Shown: positions 7,612 through 15,698 of the stretch, one piece after another
Numbering within the stretch: the first letter of the stretch is position 1
Layout: every line of letters starts with the position of its first letter
DNA from: Candidatus Saccharimonadota bacterium
Lineage (GTDB): Bacteria > Patescibacteriota > Saccharimonadia > Saccharimonadales > Saccharimonadaceae
Direction of reading: 5' to 3'
Assembly (NCBI GenBank): GCA_030537075.1
Contig: JAUNOS010000003.1
Location: 89,127-153,126 of the forward strand
DNA length: 64,000 nucleotides
Translations under genes and position numbers: made by a program
The notes under the pieces: model-generated
What the model was told of the DNA's origin: nothing
The model's input: the letters and a program-made list of their open reading frames with translations, nothing else
Databases searched by the model: none

Positions 7612-8890
7612 AAAAAGTGCAGGAGCGGCCCTGGCGGGGGTGGTGCGGCGACATCGACCGATGTACTATATTGTGCTATTTATGGGGCTATTGCTCATGC
7701 TGGGGCTGGTCGTCATGTATGCACTGGGACCGCAGCGTGCTAATGTGATGAATTTTACCCACGGCACGAATTATAGCGATACCTTTTTCTTTCATAAGCA
7801 GCTGGTGAGCGTGATCATTTCGGTCGTGGCATTTTCGGTGGCTGCTATGGTACCGTATCGATGGATCACAGAGCGGCGGGCGCGGCAACTGTTTTTCGTG
7901 GGCTTGGCGGCCTGCGTGCTGCTCGTGGTGTGCGGAGCGGTGCTTCATCTGCCATTTGCTAGCGATACAAATGGTGCGTATCGTTGGTTTTACCTCGGTG
8001 GTATCGGTAGTTTTCAGCCGTCAGAACTGCTGAAGTTTGGCATCCTTGTCTTTATCGCCAGTTTTCTCGCCCGGCGTTATCAGCAGGGCAAAATTAATGA
8101 CTTACAAGAGACGCTCATCCCGCTGGGCATTATTATGGCGGTATCGATGTTTGTGGTGGTGGTTCTGCAAAAGGACCTTGGAACGGGTATATCGATGGTG
8201 GCGATCGTGCTGTCTATTTTGGCAGTTTCAGGTATGGAGTGGAAGATTTTAGCGAAAATTCTGGCAATCCTCGGCGTTGCCGCCCTGGTGCTCACGTTTT
8301 CGTCGCCACACCGTATCGAGCGCGTTATGACTTTTATCCAGGGCGATAGTCATCAGACCGGCGAGGGGGCTGATGATACTTATCACATCCAGCAGGCTCG
8401 CATCGCCATCGGGTCGGGTGGGCTGATGGGGCTCGGTATCGGCAAAAGTGTCCAGGCCACTGGATATCTACCAGAGGCTATCAATGACTCAATCTTTGCC
8501 ATCATGGGTGAAACCTTTGGGTTTGTGGGTCTGGTCGCTATCTTAGCGCTATTTACTGCCTTGCTGCTGTGTCTGCTGAAGGTAGCGTCGCGCCTGGCGG
8601 ATATGCGATTGAGACTGATGGCGGCTGGGGTATTCGGCTGGGTGGCGTCGCATGTGGTGATGAATATCGCCTCGATGACTGGCGTTATGCCGATGACTGG
8701 CATATCGCTGCCACTCCTTAGTTACGGTGGAACGAGCATGTTATTTATCGCGGCGGCATTGGGCTTGGTGTTTCAATTATCAGCATATACAGCACACAAA
8801 CCATTGATGGAAGGAGAGGGCGGTGGCAAAGATCTTGGCGGTCGGCGGCGGCTCGGGCGGACACGTAACGCCCGTAGTGGCCGTCTGTAA
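7604..8890 (+). CDS. ftsW: FtsW/RodA-family peptidoglycan glycosyltransferase
   Basis: SEDS-family membrane polymerase that joins lipid II units; partner of FtsI. It has 428 residues and about ten helices, with GGIGSFQPSELLKFG, the VVVLQKDLGTG loop and MTGISLPLLSYGGTSML near the end, all diagnostic of the family. The chosen start is a TTG at 7604, overlapping the mraY stop and preceded by GGGGGG; the ATG at 7661 is the alternative. The last 68 bases overlap the start of murG in another frame and encode a basic C-terminal tail. Confidence 0.92.
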   Translation: MRKKSAGAALAGVVRRHRPMYYIVLFMGLLLMLGLVVMYALGPQRANVMNFTHGTNYSDTFFFHKQLVSVIISVVAFSVAAMVPYRWITERRARQLFFVGLAACVLLVVCGAVLHLPFASDTNGAYRWFYLGGIGSFQPSELLKFGILVFIASFLARRYQQGKINDLQETLIPLGIIMAVSMFVVVVLQKDLGTGISMVAIVLSILAVSGMEWKILAKILAILGVAALVLTFSSPHRIERVMTFIQGDSHQTGEGADDTYHIQQARIAIGSGGLMGLGIGKSVQATGYLPEAINDSIFAIMGETFGFVGLVAILALFTALLLCLLKVASRLADMRLRLMAAGVFGWVASHVVMNIASMTGVMPMTGISLPLLSYGGTSMLFIAAALGLVFQLSAYTAHKPLMEGEGGGKDLGGRRRLGRTRNARSGRL

Positions 8891-9989
8891 AGAGTTGCGT
8901 AAAGTAGGGGATGACGAACTGCGTTTTTGGTGCGACAAGAAGTTTGGAACGAGGGCGCGAGGCATATTTAAAAAGTTTGATGAGACCATCCCGGTGGAGT
9001 TTATTATGGCGGGCAAGCTTCGCCGCTATCACGGCAAGAGTATGGCTTTTCATCTCCATCCATCAATTCTCCTGCCGAATCTACGCGATATGCTTCTGGT
9101 GGTTGGCGGCTTTTTGCAGAGCGTCTACAAATTACTACGCTGGCGGCCTGATGTTATCTTTATCAAGGGCGGCTACGTCTGTCTGCCGGTCGGCTATGCA
9201 GCACGCTTTTTAAAAATCCCATTCGTCATCCACGACTCCGACGCGCATCCCGGGCTGACCAATCGGCTCCTTGCGCGATTTGCGGCAAATATTGGCACAG
9301 GAGCACCGCTGGAATATTACAATTACCCAGCGGTGAAGGCGACATATGTCGGTATACCGGTGGCGGCCGAGTTTCGGCCATATAGCGAGGCAGAGCGTCG
9401 TGCGCTGAAGGAGAAGCTGGGATTTCGGGCCGATCGTCCTTTGGTGGTGGCGACGGGCGGTGGTCTCGGTGCGGTGCGCATCAATGAAGCGATGGTGGCG
9501 GCGCGAGAGCAGCTGCTGGCAGAGGCGTCGGTGTATCTTATTTCTGGGCATCATCAATTCGAGGAGTTGCAGCAGCGTGTGCCCACCCAGGGTGATTGGC
9601 GGCTTGATGCGTTCGTGCACCAGGGGATGGCAGAGGTGCTGGCGGCGGCGGATGTGGTGGTCGCTCGTGCCGGGGCCACTACGCTATTGGAGTTGGCGGC
9701 GCTCCACAAGCCGACGATTATCGTGCCAAATGGCATGCTGACGGCCGGTCATCAGCTAAAGAATGCTAAGGTGTATCAGGATGCCTTGGCGGCGGTTATC
9801 GTGACTGAGCAGGAGCTTGAAAAGTCGTCGGACGTCTTGGCGCAGAAAATACTCACCATCATCCGTTCGCCGAAAATCATGGCGGGGCTGGGCAAGAATT
9901 TTGGTGCTTTTGCGAAACCAGATGCAGCCAAGGATATGGCGCAGATGCTGCTGACGGTCATTCGGCGGCAGGGGAGGCGACGACGGTGA
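8823..9989 (+). CDS. murG: UDP-GlcNAc:lipid I N-acetylglucosaminyltransferase MurG
   Basis: Membrane-associated GT-B glycosyltransferase (family GT28) converting lipid I to lipid II. It has 388 residues, slightly long. It opens with the glycine-rich ILAVGGGSGGHVTPV loop and has VVATGGGLGAVRINEA at the domain junction and ARAGATTLLELAAL in the UDP-GlcNAc site. The GTG start at 8823 follows AAGGAG (8811-8816) and lies inside the end of ftsW. The stop overlaps the ftsQ start by four bases (GTGA). The order mraY-ftsW-murG-ftsQ is ancestral, minus the ligases. Confidence 0.94.
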   Translation: MAKILAVGGGSGGHVTPVVAVCKELRKVGDDELRFWCDKKFGTRARGIFKKFDETIPVEFIMAGKLRRYHGKSMAFHLHPSILLPNLRDMLLVVGGFLQSVYKLLRWRPDVIFIKGGYVCLPVGYAARFLKIPFVIHDSDAHPGLTNRLLARFAANIGTGAPLEYYNYPAVKATYVGIPVAAEFRPYSEAERRALKEKLGFRADRPLVVATGGGLGAVRINEAMVAAREQLLAEASVYLISGHHQFEELQQRVPTQGDWRLDAFVHQGMAEVLAAADVVVARAGATTLLELAALHKPTIIVPNGMLTAGHQLKNAKVYQDALAAVIVTEQELEKSSDVLAQKILTIIRSPKIMAGLGKNFGAFAKPDAAKDMAQMLLTVIRRQGRRRR

Positions 9990-10894
9990 GCCCTCTCTTC
10001 CAGAAAAAACCCGTCCCGACGAGACGGCAAATTGCGGCGGCACGTCAGGCTGATTTACAGGACGACACGACGCTTCATGCGGCATATCGCCGCAACCAGA
10101 TGTTAAATACACGCCACACCGCAACCCCTGTCGAAACATCGGAGCGAACGACGCAGCATCGGCAGGCCGACAGGCGACGACGCCTCATCAGGCGCTTGGG
10201 GGTGCTGCTGATGTTCATGGTAGTGGTTCTCGGTCTCTTGTGGCAGTTGGCATTGAATATATCCGTACAGACGCCAGATGCGGCGAGCGCCAAAGAGGCC
10301 GACCGTTATGCAGCGACCCTACGGCGGTACTATGAGACGCGACCTTTGGAGCGATTTCGCTTCTTACTGGATGGTTCAGCGCTGACAGAATTTTTTGCAA
10401 CCCACGCACCAGAGGTAAAATCGGTTCGCGTTGAGGAGTCTGGTGTGGCAACTGCTGCCTTGAAGTTGACGTTTCGCCAGCCTGTAGCGCAGTGGTCGGC
10501 TGGCGAAAAAAAGCTATTTGTGGACGCGGAGGGTGTCACGTTCGCTCGTAGCTACACTGCAGGACCAACCATCACGGTGAAAGATCTGAGTGGCGCAAAC
10601 GCTGAGGCTGGCCAAGAAGTCGTGAATGCCCGGTTTTTGAGCTTTCTTGGCCAGGTTGTCGCCCAGTTTAAACAGCATGGTCTGATCGTGACTGAGGTGT
10701 CACTTCCTCCTGGTACGGTTCGACAGGTTGCATTTTCTCTAGAGGGTAAGCCGTACAGTGTCCGTATGGCAATTGATCGCACTGCCGAGGCTCAGGTGGG
10801 GCAGGCGGTGAAGGCGATGCAGCACCTCGATGGGCGCGGTGAGCGACCGAGCTACCTAGATGTGCGCGTTGACCAGAAGGTGTTTTACCGGTAA
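9986..10894 (+). CDS. ftsQ: FtsQ/DivIB-like division protein
   Basis: Bitopic division protein of 302 residues: a long basic cytoplasmic tail (about 70 residues, rich in Arg/Gln), one transmembrane helix (LGVLLMFMVVVLGLLWQLAL), then an extracytoplasmic POTRA-like and beta domain. In other bacteria it links FtsL/DivIC to the divisome and restrains FtsW-FtsI. The assignment rests mainly on topology and position after murG, since FtsQ sequences diverge quickly. The GTG start overlaps the murG stop. It is the last gene before an 836-base gene-free stretch. Confidence 0.8.
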   Translation: MSPLFQKKPVPTRRQIAAARQADLQDDTTLHAAYRRNQMLNTRHTATPVETSERTTQHRQADRRRRLIRRLGVLLMFMVVVLGLLWQLALNISVQTPDAASAKEADRYAATLRRYYETRPLERFRFLLDGSALTEFFATHAPEVKSVRVEESGVATAALKLTFRQPVAQWSAGEKKLFVDAEGVTFARSYTAGPTITVKDLSGANAEAGQEVVNARFLSFLGQVVAQFKQHGLIVTEVSLPPGTVRQVAFSLEGKPYSVRMAIDRTAEAQVGQAVKAMQHLDGRGERPSYLDVRVDQKVFYR

Positions 10895-10953
10895 ATCTGA
10901 TCCTGAGTGATCTCATCGAGAGTGGGCAAGGGTACACTTCTCTCGAGTGCTCT

Positions 10954-10970
10954 AGTTCTCTTTTTGTTCT
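10954..10970 (+). repeat. 17-bp direct repeat, copy 1
   Basis: AGTTCTCTTTTTGTTCT, identical to 11666-11682. The two copies bracket most of the gene-free stretch. Confidence 0.7.
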
Positions 10971-11027
10971 CATTGGGTAATTTGTAAAAAACTATATTGT
11001 AATATAAAAATTACCAAAAAGCAAATA

Positions 11028-11059
11028 GGGGGGTGGGGAGCGGGAAAGGAGAGCGGGGG
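11028..11059 (+). other. G-run cluster, possible G-quadruplex
   Basis: Four guanine runs (six, four, three and five G) are separated by loops of 1, 3 and about 10 bases, which satisfies a loose quadruplex pattern. It lies in the gene-free stretch after ftsQ. Confidence 0.35.
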
Positions 11060-11665
11060 AATAAAAACAGAAAAAAGTCAAATATAGCACATAGCTTAAA
11101 GCAGCTACATGATGTCATGATGTGGAAAAATCGACAACAGGCTCGGCTGGCTGCTGGGGTGTCTTCGGTCTGGCGAGGGCCCCCGAGCGAGGCTGGGCGT
11201 AATTGGCAGTGTCGACATGACAGTGATATGTTTTTGAGTTGATGCGTTCTTGGCGGTGGGTGTCATGCGTAAACCCCCCGCTCGCAATGAATGTTGCCAT
11301 GTATATCGGACTTTGTGTGCTGATGGCGCTACGATGGCTTATATAGTGGCGACGATGTATTCTATTACGTAAAAGCTACCTTGTGCGACATTAAGTTTAT
11401 ATCCGAAAGATGATTACTCATACGTCCCCTGCGGCCTGTTATTGTGGTATTTTTGGTGTTTGGCTTTTATGTATATAGGTTGCTGTGCCGTGTTACCCTC
11501 TCGTCCCATTGACCTACGTCAGTTTTTGTCATTTGCCGTGTCTGACTGCTCGGCTTTTATGTATGTGCTCACTATGCGCTATCTGCCGACTTGTCGCTCT
11601 TGTCTGAGTGAGTTTTCAGCGAAAAATGCATGTACATGCCATGGGTTGAATGAGGCAGCCGTTTA

Positions 11666-11682
11666 AGTTCTCTTTTTGTTCT
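11666..11682 (+). repeat. 17-bp direct repeat, copy 2
   Basis: AGTTCTCTTTTTGTTCT, identical to 10954-10970, 49 bases before the end of the secretion ATPase gene. Confidence 0.7.
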
Positions 11683-11730
11683 ACTCTGTTTGCCTATTAT
11701 CATAAAGTGGCCGCATACAAGGCAGGGGGT

Positions 11731-14400
11731 CTAGCTCTTCTTGCGGCGTCGCCGGCGCTTCTTGGTTGCTGGTGACGCAGCAGGGGTCGCCCCAGCTGAC
11801 TTGCTCGTGCTATGGTCGATAGTCAGGACAACTTCTTGTGACGGTGCAGCAGGGGGCGCGACTGGTGTTGTTATACTCTGCCCTGTCTCAGTGGTAGCAG
11901 TGGTGCGCTGCGGTGTGGCGGATGAGCGCGGCTGGGCCTGCTGCGGCGATGGTTGTTGAGAGGACTGCTTTGGTTGCAGGTGTTGCGGCGGAGTAATGAG
12001 CTGAGAGATCTCTCGTTCGACCTCTGCCCTGTCCCGGCTGTAGCGGCGGCGCGAATATTCGATGATATGTGGTGTGTTATCAGTTTGTGCAGGCGGTAAT
12101 TCGAGGGTTTTGGCTGAGAAGGCAGGCGTTTTTTCGCCGCCGATGACCATATTGATCACGAAATTGCGGTTGTGCATTTGCAGCAGGTCGATGGCCTCGA
12201 AATTGGGCTCAAACTGCTTTGAGAGGATGGGTGCGTCGTCGGCTGAGACACGGAATGAAATCATGGTGCCGACGTTGCCGAATACCGCGTCGCGCACCGT
12301 ATCGGTCATCTGGGATATGTACTGATTGGCCACGGTGAGGTTGAGGCCATATTTGCGGGCTTCAGACAGGATGGTAGCGAAGGAGTCGGTGGCGAAGTTT
12401 TGGAATTCGTCGACATACAGGTAAAACGGTCGGCGGTCGCGAATGTCCGGGATATCAGAGCGGCTCATGGCGGCGAGCTGGATTTTGGTAACTAGGAAGG
12501 AGCCCAGGATGGCGGCGTTGTCCTCGCCAATGAGGCCTTTCGACAGATTGACGATGAGAATTTTGCCTTCATCCATAATTTGGCGGATATTAAAGGTCGA
12601 GCGCGGTTGGCCGATGATGTTGCGGATGATAGGGTTGGCGGTAAAGGCACCGACCTTGTTGAGCACTGGCGCCACGGCCTCGGCGACGAACTTATCATTC
12701 CAGCTGGCGAATTCGACGTTCCAAAATTGCAAAACTACGGTGTCTTTACAGTAGCTGAGCGTTTCTTTGCGGAATTGTTTGTCGGTCAGCATGCGGGTGA
12801 TGTCCAGCATGGTGGTCTCTGGGCGGTCCAGCAGCGCCAGGATGGTGTAGCGCAAGATGTATTCCAGGCGTGGGCCCCAGGAGTCGCCAAACATGCGCTT
12901 GAGGACGCCGATGACCTCTGATGAGATGTTGGTTTTCATGTTGGGGTCAGTGACTTCCAGCGGGTTGAAGCCGAGAGGATAGGCCGTGTCAGCGGGGTTG
13001 AAATAGACGACGTCCTGCAGTCGGCTGCCAGGGATAAATTTCATGTTATTGATGGCAAAGTCGCCGTGCGGGTCGATGATGGCGTACCCCTGGCCGTGAA
13101 AGACATCAGACAGCGCGAACAGCTCCAGAAGACCAGACTTCCCTGCTCCGGTCTGACCGATGATGTAGACGTGGCGTGAGCGGTCGTAGCGCAGCATGCC
13201 GAACTGGTGGTTGATGCCGCGGAAGTTGGTGACGCCAAAGGCGGAGATTTGGTCGTCGGTGGCGTCGCTTCCCGTAATGATGGGTAATTTAGACGGCGGT
13301 TCGGCGGTCTTGGCACTGGCCCAGACGATGTTTGGCGTCTCGACATTGGTGTGTGGCAAGTGGAAGACTGAGGCCAATTCTTCGATGTTCAGGATAAAAC
13401 CTTCACCAACGAAGGAGCGGCGGCGATACTTGTCGAGGAACTCCTTGCCGAACGCACCTTTCGTGACCCGGAAGCCGTTGAGGTTGGTAGAATTGAACTG
13501 CTTAAAGGCACCGACAAGGGCCTGCATGTGAAGTTTGGCATTTGTCTGGCTTTCGCCGAGGTAAGCAAGGCGAATTTTGACATCATAGCCGAGCTTTGTG
13601 GCCTTTTTCTCGGCTTCGCTGATACGGGTTTTGTCACGCTCAGACAGCTCTTTTTGAGTACCGGCCTTGTCACCCCCCTGCTCTGGTGGTCGCCAGAGGG
13701 CTTCGAGGATGCCACCGAGCCACTGAGCGCTACCGCTGACGCCTGGGAGGAGCGAGAAGCGTCCGCTCTTTACACGGGAGATCCAGCTGTCCGCTGCTTG
13801 ATGCCAGGTGTCGGCAATCGGTCGGGCAAGCACCTGTACCCACAGCTCCTCCCCTGTCGACTCAAGTTTTGCCAGAGTGCCGGTAATGCCAGCTAGCGGA
13901 TCAACCTCGAAAGTTTGGAAGGTGCGAATGGGTAGGAATTCTGAAGCGGTCATGGCGAGCTCGGCGGTGTATACGGTAGAATGGTGTCGTTCGTGCTCAG
14001 TATAATCTTCACTTGCGACGTGGATTTGGACCGTGGGATACTGGGCGTAGATCTGCCCTTCGACAAAGCTTTGCAGGCTGCGTGGCACCCACACGTAAAA
14101 GCGGATTTGGCCGTTGACGGAGGCGATTTCGAAACTGATATGCTCCTGCGTCCCTCCAGAGAGCCGTAATTCTTTTTTGTCGCGCAGGATGCCGTGCAGA
14201 CTCGCGAAGAGCTGTTCGGCGGCCAGTTCTTTTTTGTCATTGGCTCGCGGGATTTCCAGCACCAAAAGGACGCTTTCAACGGGGGCGAATTCCCCTGCCC
14301 TCTGATAATTTCTCCAGGTGAGAAATGACAAGATGGCCACCAGCGGTAGCCACACATACCATTGTGTTAGTATACTAATTAACCCGGAAATAATTTCCAT
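11731..14400 (-). CDS. Type IV secretion / conjugation-type membrane ATPase (VirD4/TraG-like, DUF87)
   Basis: An 889-residue P-loop ATPase with one N-terminal transmembrane helix (WYVWLPLVAILSFL). The Walker A is GQTGAGKS (about residues 415-422), followed by YAIIDPHGDFA; Walker B is YLYVDEFQNFATD, followed by the sensor-like VANQYISQM. This is the HerA/VirB4/VirD4 fold that couples DNA or protein substrates to a type IV channel. The C-terminal ~100 residues are Gln/Pro/Ala-rich and end in a Lys/Arg patch. No other secretion or pilus genes are nearby, so it stands alone. Its start (ATG 14400) is close to a GATAAT-like box. Exact subfamily is uncertain. Confidence 0.8.
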   Translation of the reverse strand: MEIISGLISILTQWYVWLPLVAILSFLTWRNYQRAGEFAPVESVLLVLEIPRANDKKELAAEQLFASLHGILRDKKELRLSGGTQEHISFEIASVNGQIRFYVWVPRSLQSFVEGQIYAQYPTVQIHVASEDYTEHERHHSTVYTAELAMTASEFLPIRTFQTFEVDPLAGITGTLAKLESTGEELWVQVLARPIADTWHQAADSWISRVKSGRFSLLPGVSGSAQWLGGILEALWRPPEQGGDKAGTQKELSERDKTRISEAEKKATKLGYDVKIRLAYLGESQTNAKLHMQALVGAFKQFNSTNLNGFRVTKGAFGKEFLDKYRRRSFVGEGFILNIEELASVFHLPHTNVETPNIVWASAKTAEPPSKLPIITGSDATDDQISAFGVTNFRGINHQFGMLRYDRSRHVYIIGQTGAGKSGLLELFALSDVFHGQGYAIIDPHGDFAINNMKFIPGSRLQDVVYFNPADTAYPLGFNPLEVTDPNMKTNISSEVIGVLKRMFGDSWGPRLEYILRYTILALLDRPETTMLDITRMLTDKQFRKETLSYCKDTVVLQFWNVEFASWNDKFVAEAVAPVLNKVGAFTANPIIRNIIGQPRSTFNIRQIMDEGKILIVNLSKGLIGEDNAAILGSFLVTKIQLAAMSRSDIPDIRDRRPFYLYVDEFQNFATDSFATILSEARKYGLNLTVANQYISQMTDTVRDAVFGNVGTMISFRVSADDAPILSKQFEPNFEAIDLLQMHNRNFVINMVIGGEKTPAFSAKTLELPPAQTDNTPHIIEYSRRRYSRDRAEVEREISQLITPPQHLQPKQSSQQPSPQQAQPRSSATPQRTTATTETGQSITTPVAPPAAPSQEVVLTIDHSTSKSAGATPAASPATKKRRRRRKKS

Positions 14401-14438
14401 GTAATACTATTATCTCACCCCTGGTGTACAAATGCAAC

Positions 14439-15491
14439 TTATGCGGTCTCGTCGAGAGTATAGGTAGCCTTGGCGGTGCGCTTGAACTGAGGCTTTGACT
14501 GCAGGTTGAGGAGGATGGTGGTCTCCTTCACCTGGCGCTTAGCGAGGACTTGCTTGACAATCTCTTCGCGGTGCATCGGGCCACCAGCCTGACGCAAAAC
14601 ATCAGCGATGATGTCACCGACGGTGCCGCGGCTGTAACCCCATGAGTCCAGGGCGTAAATACCGCGACCGATAAGGACGAAGCGCTTGTCTTTGATCAGC
14701 TCATTATGAATCGCCTGGAGCGTCACGTCCTTGCGCTTGAAGTCACTTTCCTTGATGGCCTTGGCGATGTCGGAAAAGTGCATCGGCTTACCGTTATCAT
14801 CCAAGATCACAAAAATCTTATCACGGATATTCTTCGGGTTGACGGTTGGCCATTTCATCAGGCCCCAGTTACCCTTCAGTTCAGCTAGCTTCTTACTGAT
14901 AGAGGCGAGCGCCGCGATGTGTGACGGATGCTCGTATGTCATGGCTTTGTGTAGTTCTTCGGCAGTGGTAGGTTGGCCATGCTTTTTGATGGCTTTGACA
15001 ATTTCTTCCACCTGCTTCTTAACAGTTTTCTCATCACCGATGTCGGCCATAGCGGCAGCATGATGAAAGTCGTCATTTTCGCTCAAGACGGTAATGTTTG
15101 GCGAAAGTTCCGCGATAAATGCGACGTGGGCGCGTTCTGTTTGGGTGGCGGCACGACCAATGATGTGATCTGCGAGCGTCTGCATGCGCGCGGCGCGACC
15201 CATTTCGACAAGGTGGGTCGTAACCTCTTTCTCGACGACTGCGGCAGCTGGAATCTTGCCATCGGCAAGGATGAGGCGGAGGCGAATAAGGATGGCCTTT
15301 TCCAGCTGGCGCACTCGTTCACGCGTGATACCCAGCATATCGCCGATCTGCTCCAGGGTTTCTTTGCGGTCATGCAAGCCAAAGCGTCGAGTGATGATCT
15401 CCTTTTCGCGCTCCTGTGAAATATGCGCCAAAATATCTTTTGCCGCGTCTTGGAGCTGCTGATCTGCGCTCGGTTGCTGTGTCTCGCTCAT
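14439..15491 (-). CDS. Sigma-70 region 4-like DNA-binding protein fused to HARE-HTH domains
   Basis: A 350-residue protein. Residues ~20-75 (EREKEIITRRFGL, then LEQIGDMLGITRERVRQLE) are a clear sigma-70 region 4 helix-turn-helix that in sigma factors reads the -35 box. No region 2 (-10 recognition) is present, so it is not a complete sigma factor. The middle and C-terminal parts contain two HARE-HTH-like winged helices (HFSDIAKAIKES; MHREEIVKQVLAKRQV), the fold of the RNA polymerase delta subunit. I infer an RNA-polymerase-associated regulator. The ATG at 15491 follows GAGAGGA and a perfect consensus promoter; an upstream in-frame start at 15590 would overlap that promoter and is rejected. 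Confidence 0.8.
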   Translation of the reverse strand: MSETQQPSADQQLQDAAKDILAHISQEREKEIITRRFGLHDRKETLEQIGDMLGITRERVRQLEKAILIRLRLILADGKIPAAAVVEKEVTTHLVEMGRAARMQTLADHIIGRAATQTERAHVAFIAELSPNITVLSENDDFHHAAAMADIGDEKTVKKQVEEIVKAIKKHGQPTTAEELHKAMTYEHPSHIAALASISKKLAELKGNWGLMKWPTVNPKNIRDKIFVILDDNGKPMHFSDIAKAIKESDFKRKDVTLQAIHNELIKDKRFVLIGRGIYALDSWGYSRGTVGDIIADVLRQAGGPMHREEIVKQVLAKRQVKETTILLNLQSKPQFKRTAKATYTLDETA

Positions 15492-15561
15492 GACTGTGTG
15501 GAATCCTCTCTGCCTCACCTCAGAAGTTACGTTAATACTTTGTTTCTCTGAACTTACTCTA

Positions 15562-15590
15562 ATTATAAAACAAAATAATTTTAGTGTCAA
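15562..15590 (-). promoter_or_regulatory. Consensus sigma-70-type promoter of the sigma4-HARE gene
   Basis: On the minus strand TTGACA (15590-15585), a 17-bp spacer and TATAAT (15567-15562) match the consensus perfectly. Unlike most promoters in this window it leaves a leader of about 65 nt carrying a Shine-Dalgarno site. Confidence 0.85.
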
Positions 15591-15698
15591 GTAAGTTGTT
15601 TTACAATTTAATTATAGCATGTATTTAGCATATTTCGCAACGACATAGTCTAAGACTTTTTTATACGGCAGAATGTGGGATGGTTTTATAAGCGGCGC

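Larger units (their letters stand above)
10895..11730 (+). other. Gene-free stretch of about 836 bases, bounded by 17-bp direct repeats
   Basis: No convincing coding gene is present: the longest frames (11033-11242 and 11442-11666) lack a start signal and are rich in Cys, Trp and Phe, unlike neighbouring proteins. It contains a TCGAGAG/CTCTCGA hairpin just after ftsQ, a GGTAATTT/AAATTACC inverted repeat (10976-11015), a G-run cluster (11028-11059), a GCTCGG/CCGAGC hairpin region and a perfect 12-bp palindrome GCATGTACATGC (11628-11639). Base composition is more T-rich than in the genes. A decayed gene or an unrecognised RNA is possible. Confidence 0.5.

Noticed and set aside
11033..11666. Two plus-strand ORFs (69 and 74 codons) in the gene-free stretch
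   Set aside because: No start signals, Cys/Trp/Phe-rich composition, and one runs into the 17-bp repeat; not credible as genes.
10954..11682. Direct repeats as attachment sites of an integrated element
   Set aside because: No integrase, transposase or cargo gene between them and no tRNA at either end; kept only as a repeat.
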